From an uncultured Actinomycetes bacterium (GTDB lineage: Bacteria > Actinomycetota > Actinomycetes > Nanopelagicales > Nanopelagicaceae): a stretch of 12,007 bases of DNA. Positions 6,282 through 12,007 of the stretch are shown here, piece by piece (positions within the stretch are counted from its first letter, which is position 1; every line of letters starts with the position of its first letter). The notes below the pieces were generated by a model. The model was not told the origin of the DNA. It made no database searches and saw nothing but the letters and a program-made list of their open reading frames with translations. The stretch is taken from the NCBI GenBank assembly GCA_903839355.1, contig CAIMBV010000124.1:1-12007 (forward strand). The letters are read 5' to 3'. The position numbers and the translations under genes were made by a program.

Positions 6282-7138
6282 AAGTTCGTTTGACTGTTGC
6301 AGTTGCTTTACTCTCATTGCTGAGCACGCAAGTTGTTCACGCAGCAACAGTTCCCTTTGCCGGCTCTCGACCATTTAATGTATTTATCCCATCCACATAT
6401 GAGAAATCAGATCCCGTTCCGTTGGTGATCGCGCTCTCTGGTTACGGACAGACCGGTGCTCAGCTAGAAAATTATCTGCACCTTACCTCGATGGCGCAGT
6501 CAGCGGGATTCATATATGTGCATCCGGATGGCACGATCGATCAATTCGGAGCGCGATTTTGGAGCGCCACTCCCGAATGCTGTGATTTCCAAAAGCCTCC
6601 TGTGAATGATGCCGCTTACATCATGAGCATTATTAAGAAAATCTCTTCACGGTATTCCGTGGACCCTAAACGGATATATGTCATCGGGCATTCCAATGGG
6701 GGATTCATGGCGAATGCGTTGGCCTGCAAATATTCAAGCCGTATCGCCGCCATCATCAACATTGCAGGCGGAAGTTTTACCAGCGTGGCCGCATGTAAAC
6801 CGAACTCTCCAATAAATATTTTACAAATTTGGGGAACAAAAGATGATACCTACGCTTACAACCACATTCGGGGAAAGCCGATACCGGGTGCGGAAGAGAC
6901 TTTCAGTAATTGGGGCGCTATAGAGAACTGTGCTACGCCTGCAACTGCGCTCCCTGACAAGTTGGATCTAGACCCGACGATTCCTGGGGATGAGACGACC
7001 ATCTTTCAATTCGGAGGGTGCACTGATGATGTATCCGTAGATTTTTGGCGCATTGATGGCGCAGGACATTCACCAGTCGTATCGCCATTTTTTGCTAGCG
7101 AAATGGTGGCATGGCTTATGACTCATCCTAAGCAGTAG
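6278..7138 (+). CDS. Secreted PHB depolymerase/LpqC-like esterase
   Basis: This 286-residue exported alpha/beta-hydrolase is related to poly(3-hydroxybutyrate) depolymerase and feruloyl-esterase-like (COG3509, LpqC) proteins. A Sec signal peptide is clear: MKVR, a hydrophobic core to about residue 19, and cleavage probably after VHA (A22). There is no lipobox Cys, so it should be released or cell-wall associated. The nucleophile is Ser139 in GHSNGG (137-142). The acid is probably Asp189 or Asp190 (GTKDD), and the base is His264 (GAGHSP). The oxyanion region LSGYGQTG (53-60), the W95....ECCDF pair (Cys101/102) and VDPKRIYVIGHSNGG are all family-like. The natural substrate is unknown: polyester, feruloyl ester or another ester. 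It starts within the acetyltransferase stop codon (ATGA). Confidence 0.88.
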   Translation: MKVRLTVAVALLSLLSTQVVHAATVPFAGSRPFNVFIPSTYEKSDPVPLVIALSGYGQTGAQLENYLHLTSMAQSAGFIYVHPDGTIDQFGARFWSATPECCDFQKPPVNDAAYIMSIIKKISSRYSVDPKRIYVIGHSNGGFMANALACKYSSRIAAIINIAGGSFTSVAACKPNSPINILQIWGTKDDTYAYNHIRGKPIPGAEETFSNWGAIENCATPATALPDKLDLDPTIPGDETTIFQFGGCTDDVSVDFWRIDGAGHSPVVSPFFASEMVAWLMTHPKQ

Positions 7139-7187
7139 TTCTTAGATGCTGCCCTAGCATTGCTCACCTAACCTTCATGGCAAGGAC

Positions 7188-7193
7188 GAGGAG
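7188..7193 (+). promoter_or_regulatory. Ribosome binding site choosing the acyltransferase start
   Basis: GAGGAG lies six bases before ATG 7200 and only three before the in-frame TTG 7197. It therefore supports ATG 7200 as the start. Confidence 0.65.
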
Positions 7194-7199
7194 TCTTTG

Positions 7200-8243
7200 A
7201 TGTTCGGTGTTTCAAGAGAGATTCGCGGAAAGAACATCGCCTATCGTCCAGAGCTCGATGGGATTAGAGCCTTATCCATCATCGTGGTCTTGCTCCACCA
7301 CCTTGGATATTTAAGTGGCAGAGGCTTTTTAGGTGTCGACATATTCTTTACTCTCTCGGGATATCTGATCACTCAGGTCTTATTGGCGACGGTGGTTCAG
7401 GGCCGACCACTTACGAGTTTCTATCGACGCCGCGTAGCTCGCCTCTATCCGATTATGGCCATCAGCATTCTGGTCGCGAGCCTTGTGGTCGGATTTAATA
7501 GAGCTCAAGACACCAAGCCAGTTCTCGCCTCGCTCTTCTACGTCAAGAACTTCTTGCACTGGGGCGATCTCTTTGGTCCTTTTTGGAGTCTGAGTGCTGA
7601 AGAGCAGTTCTATCTACTCTTCCCTATCACTCTCCTATTTTTTCTCCGCTTCTTTAACAAGAGAGTTTTTACCGGATTCCTTCTACTTGTAATTGCGGCG
7701 ATATGGATCCACGTCCTCTGGATTAACTACCCCGACTACTCGTGGAATAAAGATGGCATCTTCAATCTTGTTGTATTTCGACCAACAATGATCTTGGTGG
7801 GGTGTCTCATCTCCCTCAACTATGAAAAGTGCTTATCTCTCGTTAAGAAATTCCCGCTATTTTTCACACTCGTATTGGTGGGGCTTATCGCCGCATGTAT
7901 TGGCTATCAATTCCCCGGATTCGCTGGCTTATCCACCGCCATACTCATCTTGCTACTTGATCCGCAAATCGCGGAAAAGTCATTTATTTGGAGGATGAAG
8001 CGACGCGTGCTCTCGTTTGCTCCGCTGCGCACCTTAGGAGTGCTTTCATACTCCATTTATATCTGGCATATGCCAGTGATTTTTCTCTATTACAAGCACT
8101 CGCTAAATCCTCATGGATACGTTTTTGAAATAATGGCGATTGTGCTTGGCCTTGCTCTCATTAGTTTCTATTTAATAGAGGTACCGCTACAAAAGTTCTT
8201 GAGCGGATCTAAGAAAGGTGCTTCACTTAGAAGCGCTAAGTAG
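7200..8243 (+). CDS. Membrane acyltransferase-3 family protein
   Basis: This 347-residue polytopic enzyme of the acyltransferase-3 (OafA/YrhL-type) family acylates surface polysaccharides, lipids or other envelope molecules using a cytoplasmic acyl donor. Motifs in order: RPELDGIRALSIIVVLLHHLG (16-36, with the Arg and His implicated in catalysis in characterised members), GFLGVDIFFTLSGYLIT (42-58), FYRRRVARLYP (74-84), FWSLSAEEQFYLLFP (128-142), and YSIYIWHMP (284-292). About ten hydrophobic helices are present. The length fits the transmembrane-only form; there is no C-terminal SGNH domain. The start is ATG 7200 rather than the adjacent TTG, because of GAGGAG at 7188-7193. A 61-bp gap follows the esterase, in which I see no definite promoter or terminator. 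The esterase and acyltransferase may modify and de-modify related envelope esters, but this is only an inference from proximity. Confidence 0.9.
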   Translation: MFGVSREIRGKNIAYRPELDGIRALSIIVVLLHHLGYLSGRGFLGVDIFFTLSGYLITQVLLATVVQGRPLTSFYRRRVARLYPIMAISILVASLVVGFNRAQDTKPVLASLFYVKNFLHWGDLFGPFWSLSAEEQFYLLFPITLLFFLRFFNKRVFTGFLLLVIAAIWIHVLWINYPDYSWNKDGIFNLVVFRPTMILVGCLISLNYEKCLSLVKKFPLFFTLVLVGLIAACIGYQFPGFAGLSTAILILLLDPQIAEKSFIWRMKRRVLSFAPLRTLGVLSYSIYIWHMPVIFLYYKHSLNPHGYVFEIMAIVLGLALISFYLIEVPLQKFLSGSKKGASLRSAK

Positions 8244-8276
8244 GCCCTGAGCGTCAACGTATGGGGAGGGTAGCAA

Positions 8277-10091
8277 GTGCAAGAGTTCGTTGATTTTCTA
8301 GCCAAGCAACCTCCATTTAATGCACTCTCGAGCCAAGACCTAGAGCAGATTTCGGCTCAGATTGATGTGGAATATTTTGTGGCCGGCACCGTGATCATCT
8401 CCGCTGGTGAAGATCCTTTGCACCACCTCTACGTGGTTCGGACAGGATCCGTTGAGGTCTTGGATAAGGGCAATGTGGTTGATGAGCTGCACTCAGGAGA
8501 TGCATTTGGCCATATCTCAGTCCTCACGGGACTGCCTCCACAATATTCGGTACGCACTTCAGAGGACACCCTTTGCTATCGAATGCCAGACCCCCGTGAA
8601 TTTATAACCGACCCCACCGCACTTAAGTTCGGCCATTTTGGAACTCTGATCACCAGGCATCGTCTTACATCTAGTTCGCTGCTCTCAGATGCACAGTCGA
8701 ACGTCACCCGATATATGCGCCCCATCTTGTGGGTACGAGGTGATGAATCAATTCGTGATGTTGCCGAGAAGATGACTCAGGGCGACCAGTCCTTTGCTCT
8801 CATCGAAACTCGTGAGGGTATTGGATTGGTAACCGATCGTGACTTTAGAAGCAAGGTTGGTCGAGGGCTACTGCCCATTGATTCAAAGATTGCTTCGATG
8901 ATGAGTTTTCCTTTGATCACGGTTTCTAACAAGGTCACACTCGCTAGTGCCTTCTTGCAGATGGTGGAACGTGGAGTTCACCATCTGGTTGTTTTGGATG
9001 AATTCGATAAGCCACTTGGGGTAGTGCGTGCGATGGATCTTTCGTCGGTTCAGCTGCGCAATCCATTACTTATTCGCGCTGCCATCGAGTCGGCAAGCAG
9101 CATTGAGGAGTTATCTGCTGCATCCTTGTTACTTAAACCATCGCTGGTCGAACTACACGACAACGGAATTCCTTCTCTGCATGTCGCAGGCCTCATGTCT
9201 GCAATCGTGAGCGCGGTACTTACACGCGTTCTGACCTTATCCGGCTCTGTCGATCTGCCAGTCCCGCACTCCTGGTTGATTTTAGGATCGATTGCCCGGG
9301 GAGAGCCTCTTCCAGCTTCAGATGTCGACACCGCGATCGTCTGGGCTGATCAGCCAGGTGATGTTGATGCTTCCGATCAAATCACAAATAACGCTAAGCA
9401 GATTCTTGAGCTCATGGAGAAGTGCGGATTGGAGCGGTGTCCAAATGGAGCCAATGCCGACAACACCCTCTTTACACGCTCTCGCTCAGCGTGGATCGAG
9501 GTATCGAGCGCTTGGCTTAATGACCCACAAAGAGCTGGGGCCTTGCTGCTCTCATCTATCGCTGCTGACAACCAGCCGCTTACAAATACCTCACTTGGAC
9601 GCACCATTATGGAGAATATTCGCGAGACAACTCGCTCCAAGGAATATTTATCTGACGCGCTGCGCTTCGCATTAGCGAAGAAACCTCCGATCGGCTTCGT
9701 TAAAGATTTCATAGTGGATCACAGCGGCGAAAACCGAGGTGGACTCAACCTCAAAGAGGGTGGCCTATCTCCTATTGCATCGTTGGCGCGCTGGATGGCG
9801 ATTGTTCAAGGCGATGTTCGCGGCGGAACGCTTGAGCGTCTGAAGCGAGCCAGCGAGGCGGGTTTATTGCAAGGCGAAGAGGGCGAAATTCTGACCACGG
9901 CATTCACCAATATTCATCAGATCGTCTTTGATGAGGAGATCGCTGCAATTAGAGCAGGGCGTACCCCCACCACCTGGGTCTCACCCGATTCCCTTGATTC
10001 ACTTACTCGACGCCATCTGCGCGAGAACTTTCGCGCGATCTCGCATATTCAAGGAGTGGTTGAAAGTGAATGGGTGCGGCGCCTACCGTGA
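8277..10091 (+). CDS. cNMP-binding/CBS/DUF294 nucleotidyltransferase-like signalling protein
   Basis: This 604-residue cytosolic multidomain protein has four parts. Residues ~8-125 form a cyclic-nucleotide-binding (cNMP/Crp-like) beta-roll with GSVEVLDKG and GDAFGHISVLTG. Residues ~145-260 are two CBS motifs (TRYMRPILWVRGDESIRDVAEKM..., GLVTDRDFR; MMSFPLITVSNKVTLASAFLQM). Residues ~300-420 form a DUF294 nucleotidyltransferase-like domain with GSIARGEPLPASDVDTAIVW, giving G337-S338 and the metal-binding carboxylates D349 and D351. Residues ~455-600 are the DUF294 C-terminal helical domain. The architecture is a known one, with GlnD-like nucleotidyltransferase logic, but no reaction is established. 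The GTG start has GGGGAGGG (8263-8270) six bases upstream. The gene overlaps the DnaQ-like exonuclease by 22 bp, a linkage I recall from many bacteria. The ligands (cAMP, AMP/ATP) are inferred from the domain families. Confidence 0.88.
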   Translation: MQEFVDFLAKQPPFNALSSQDLEQISAQIDVEYFVAGTVIISAGEDPLHHLYVVRTGSVEVLDKGNVVDELHSGDAFGHISVLTGLPPQYSVRTSEDTLCYRMPDPREFITDPTALKFGHFGTLITRHRLTSSSLLSDAQSNVTRYMRPILWVRGDESIRDVAEKMTQGDQSFALIETREGIGLVTDRDFRSKVGRGLLPIDSKIASMMSFPLITVSNKVTLASAFLQMVERGVHHLVVLDEFDKPLGVVRAMDLSSVQLRNPLLIRAAIESASSIEELSAASLLLKPSLVELHDNGIPSLHVAGLMSAIVSAVLTRVLTLSGSVDLPVPHSWLILGSIARGEPLPASDVDTAIVWADQPGDVDASDQITNNAKQILELMEKCGLERCPNGANADNTLFTRSRSAWIEVSSAWLNDPQRAGALLLSSIAADNQPLTNTSLGRTIMENIRETTRSKEYLSDALRFALAKKPPIGFVKDFIVDHSGENRGGLNLKEGGLSPIASLARWMAIVQGDVRGGTLERLKRASEAGLLQGEEGEILTTAFTNIHQIVFDEEIAAIRAGRTPTTWVSPDSLDSLTRRHLRENFRAISHIQGVVESEWVRRLP

Positions 10092-10717
10092 TCTTAGGAA
10101 AACGTCTCGCGGATCATTGGCGCAGTTATGAGTATTGCGCAGTAGATGTTGAAACCACCGGACTTGATCTACGCAAAGATGAAGTGATCTCTGTAGGTGC
10201 AGTGTCGATCAGCAACGGACGATTTAAAGGCGATGGAAATTTATATGCCGAGATAATTCCGGCACAGAGTCCCTCGCCCGCTTCTATTGCGATCCATGGT
10301 TTGCGTGATGTCGATTTAAGTAAGGCTCGTGCAGCTCACGATGTAATCCCCGAATTAATCGCACACATTTCTGGGAAATATTTGATTGCGCATGCAAGTT
10401 GGGTGGAGAAGGCGTTCCTCTCTCACCGGTTAAGTAAGTATGGTCAGAGATATCCCAAGGATGTTATAGATACCGCGGCCTTAGCTCGTTTCGCTGGGTA
10501 TGCAGAGAGCGATACTGGGCATGAGCCTTCTTTGGAATTCTTAGCGCGCAAACTTAACCTGCCCGTTTACACACCGCACCACGCCCTTGGGGATGCGATG
10601 ACAACGGCCGCAGTCTTTGTGGCGTTAAGTTCCCGCATCGAGCAGAAACAATTGGCTGAAGGTGGCCAAACTCTCTCCCTGCAACAACTCTTAAGAATTT
10701 CTAAAAGTAACTCCTAA
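10070..10717 (+). CDS. DnaQ-like 3'-5' exonuclease (DEDDh)
   Basis: This 215-residue exonuclease-fold protein shows ExoI at CAVDVETTGLD (23-33, D26 and E28), then FKGDGNLYAEIIPAQSPSPASIAIHGL, ExoII at LIAHASWVEKAFL (105-117), and ExoIII at HHALGDAMTTA (170-180, H171 and D175), the DEDDh pattern. In ExoII the usual catalytic Asp position is Glu113, an atypical but conservative change. It is not the replicative epsilon subunit: it has no clamp-binding context and sits beside the DUF294 gene. The ATG 10070 start lies 13 bases after AAGGAG (10051-10056). An alternative GTG 10088 would make a GTGA overlap and shorten the protein by six residues. The role is unknown: a proofreading-like, RNA-degrading or nucleotide-signalling nuclease are options. 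The 22-bp overlap suggests co-translation with the DUF294 protein. Confidence 0.88.
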   Translation: MGAAPTVILGKRLADHWRSYEYCAVDVETTGLDLRKDEVISVGAVSISNGRFKGDGNLYAEIIPAQSPSPASIAIHGLRDVDLSKARAAHDVIPELIAHISGKYLIAHASWVEKAFLSHRLSKYGQRYPKDVIDTAALARFAGYAESDTGHEPSLEFLARKLNLPVYTPHHALGDAMTTAAVFVALSSRIEQKQLAEGGQTLSLQQLLRISKSNS

Positions 10718-10905
10718 CAGAAGACTCACATTTTAAGTAAGGGTTTCCTACGTTATCGAGTTTTAGCCAGTTTCATTAAGTATTTACCCGCGATGAGTAT
10801 TCAATGCAGTGACGGGGGACTATGGTGAAAATAACAGTAGGGCTCCGGCAATCGAGCAAATAGCTCAATCGAGATTGATCGTAGCCATCTCTGAAGGACT
10901 AAAAA
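10718..10905 (+). promoter_or_regulatory. Intergenic leader region upstream of the small helical protein
   Basis: This 188-bp gap, the largest in the window, has no strong intrinsic terminator after the exonuclease. It holds a 13-codon open frame (ATG 10822, stop 10861-10863) with a G-rich stretch (GGGGG, 10814-10818) three bases before it. It also holds an 8-bp direct repeat CAATCGAG (10849-10856 and 10866-10873), and short hairpins GAGC/GCTC (10854-10866) and CAAT/ATTG (10866-10877). A promoter is expected here for the downstream gene. No -35/-10 pair stands out, so its position is unassigned. Confidence 0.35.
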
Positions 10906-11139
10906 ATGGACCAAAATTTAACTGATGCCAAGAGCAATATTGGCGAAGCGAAAGATGACATCAAAGAGTTAATTACTGAAAAATATGATGCCGCTAAAGT
11001 CAAGATCAACTCTCACATTGATGAGATGGCCGATGCAACAAAAGAGGCAATTTCTGATGCAGCTAAACACGTTGGAAGCGCTGCTGACAAATTAGTCGGA
11101 AAATTGACTCCCGAAGTACCACCCACTACCAAGAAATAG
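10906..11139 (+). CDS. Small charged helical protein, LEA/apolipoprotein-like, function unknown
   Basis: This 77-residue protein has no signal peptide and no Cys, Trp, Phe or Arg. It is rich in Ala, Asp, Glu and Lys. Residues 5-66 read as continuous amphipathic helix with hydrophobic residues every three to four positions (I12, I19, L22, I23, Y27, A30, V32, I34, I38, M41 and onward) and AAK/DATKEA-like elements. The tail (67-77) is Pro/Thr/Lys rich. It resembles late-embryogenesis-abundant (LEA group 3) or apolipoprotein-like stress proteins, but no family is recognised with certainty. GAAGGA at 10893-10898, seven bases before ATG, is a strong ribosome site and supports expression. The DUF3494 gene starts about 31 bp downstream. 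A stress or membrane-surface role is inference only. Confidence 0.7.
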   Translation: MDQNLTDAKSNIGEAKDDIKELITEKYDAAKVKINSHIDEMADATKEAISDAAKHVGSAADKLVGKLTPEVPPTTKK

Positions 11140-11170
11140 GAACGTTGCATAAAGCTGTTAGTAGCAGTTG

Positions 11171-12007
11171 GTGAGAGTGAAGACACCTCTGGTCGCAATT
11201 CTCGTTGTTGCGACCATGATCTTCGTAACTTTTGGATTGCGCTCCAATTCCATTGCAGCGCCAATCGATGATCTCACTTTGGGTACCGCAGGGAATTATT
11301 CGATGCTGGCTGGAAGTGCAGTAACCAAGGGAGATGCAACTCTCACCGCTGGAAATTTAGCTTCGACTGCAGGTATTTATCCGGCGGTAGTTGGGCCGGA
11401 TCTGGCTGCAGCGTTCGTCGCAACGGGTGCTGCGCAGTTTGAGAATGGAAGTGCCGCTGCTGGAGTGGCTCAAACAGATCTTGCAACTGCAATTACTACT
11501 GGGTCAGCACTTGTTCCTGACGTTTCTACAGTTCTGCTATCAAATGTAACTCTTGCTCCAGGAATTTATGCAGCCCCTTCCGGAGCAGCGCTTGCAATCA
11601 CCATTGGGTTAACTCTCGATGCAGGCGGCAATCCCGATGCGCGTTTTGTATTTAGAACCGACTCGGCACTCAATATCGATGCTGCTGTCACTGTTTCACT
11701 CGTCAATGGGGCTCAGGAACGCAATGTCTTTTGGTTAGTTGGAAGTGCTCTCACAATCGGAGCAGGCGCGGATCTGTCTGGAAATTTCTTGGTTGTCTCT
11801 GCCGCAACAGTTGGTGCCAACGCAATTATTCGCGGCTCACTCTTGTGCCAAGGGGCGGTAACTCTTGGGGCGAATAGTTCACTCATCTTTGATTCACTCA
11901 CTGCGCCTGTAGTGGCGCCAACGCCAACGCCCACGCCCACGCCAACACCCACTCCAACGCCAACGCCGACACCTACCCCAACTCCCACGCCCACACCCAC
12001 TCCCACA
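11171..12007 (+). CDS. Exported DUF3494 (ice-binding-like) protein, truncated by window edge
   Basis: The frame is open from after a TAG at 11162-11164 to the window end, giving at least 279 residues. The first ~30 residues are a signal peptide: VRVK, a long hydrophobic core PLVAILVVATMIFVTFGL, and cleavage probably at IAA/P (30/31). Residues ~34-248 match the DUF3494 ice-binding-like beta-helix: LGTAGNYSMLAGSAVTKGD, then AQTDLATAITTG, LTLAPGIYAA-like (VTLAPGIY), LDAGGNPDARFVFRTDSALN, NVFWLVGSALTIGAGADLSGNFLV and RGSLLCQGAVTLGANSSLIFD. It then enters a Pro-Thr repeat that continues off the edge. The family includes ice-binding and ice-adhesion proteins, but many members have untested roles. 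GTG 11171 is used here; TTG 11168 and GTG 11177 are also possible, and none has a convincing Shine-Dalgarno. The C-terminal anchor, if any, lies outside. Confidence 0.85.
   Translation, partial: MRVKTPLVAILVVATMIFVTFGLRSNSIAAPIDDLTLGTAGNYSMLAGSAVTKGDATLTAGNLASTAGIYPAVVGPDLAAAFVATGAAQFENGSAAAGVAQTDLATAITTGSALVPDVSTVLLSNVTLAPGIYAAPSGAALAITIGLTLDAGGNPDARFVFRTDSALNIDAAVTVSLVNGAQERNVFWLVGSALTIGAGADLSGNFLVVSAATVGANAIIRGSLLCQGAVTLGANSSLIFDSLTAPVVAPTPTPTPTPTPTPTPTPTPTPTPTPTPTPT
11918..12007 (+). repeat. Pro-Thr hexanucleotide repeat tract (15 units, truncated)
   Basis: Fifteen tandem 6-bp units of the form CCN-ACN, in the DUF3494 frame, encode (PT)15 and run off the right edge. Codon third bases vary from unit to unit (CCA/CCC/CCG/CCT with ACG/ACA/ACT/ACC), so the protein repeat is better conserved than the DNA. 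In surface proteins such tracts are extended, often glycosylated linkers between a binding domain and a wall anchor. Confidence 0.9.

Noticed and set aside
8277..10717. DUF294/DnaQ pair as a defence or toxin-antitoxin system
   Set aside because: The pair is widespread in ordinary chromosomal contexts as far as I know, and no mobile-element or defence-island genes are near.
11713..12006. Minus-strand frame encoding a long Gly-Val repeat protein
   Set aside because: It is the complement of the Pro-Thr repeat and the DUF3494 gene, which has a signal peptide and family motifs on the plus strand. The Gly-Val repeat follows mechanically from CCN-ACN units.
11918..12007. Possible CRISPR array or direct-repeat element
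   Set aside because: The units are 6 bp, have no spacers, and are in frame in a protein; it is a peptide repeat.

Overview
The window reads as a dense stretch of a bacterial chromosome, probably from Actinomycetota. Gaps are short, several genes overlap by 4 bp, and GTG starts occur. By eye the base composition is near 50% GC, which is low for that phylum. The best lineage pointers are a DUF4389 membrane protein, a small PH-like protein of a type common in actinobacteria, and a DUF294/DnaQ pair. A freshwater, streamlined lineage such as Nanopelagicales is an inference that I cannot prove from this sequence.

Layout. (1) At 1-203 is the tail of an EamA-type drug/metabolite transporter, overlapping tail to tail with a minus-strand permease that carries a C-terminal YHS metal-binding domain (181-1353). 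(2) Running right from about 1427 to 4528 is a compact four-gene plus-strand run: ABC-2 exporter ATPase, its permease, a SulP anion transporter without a STAS domain, and a small PH-like protein. (3) On the minus strand, at 4539-5646, are a two-CBS-domain protein and a DUF4389 membrane protein with an internal duplication. (4) From 5748 everything is on the plus strand: a RimJ/RimL-type acetyltransferase coupled to a secreted PHB-depolymerase-like esterase, a membrane acyltransferase-3, then a multidomain cNMP/CBS/nucleotidyltransferase (DUF294) protein overlapping a DnaQ-like exonuclease. (5) After a 188-bp gap comes a 77-residue charged helical protein resembling LEA or apolipoprotein-type proteins. 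It is followed by an exported DUF3494 (ice-binding-like) protein whose C-terminus enters a Pro-Thr repeat and runs off the right edge.

Functionally this is mostly envelope and transport genes with two signalling or stress themes. CBS, cNMP and nucleotidyltransferase modules suggest sensing of nucleotide or energy state. The small helical protein next to an ice-binding-like surface protein suggests a cold, desiccation or adhesion role. I see no tRNA, rRNA, CRISPR array, insertion sequence or phage gene. The least-described parts are the DUF294/DnaQ pair with a Glu-for-Asp change in the exonuclease, the permease-YHS fusion, and the right-edge pair.
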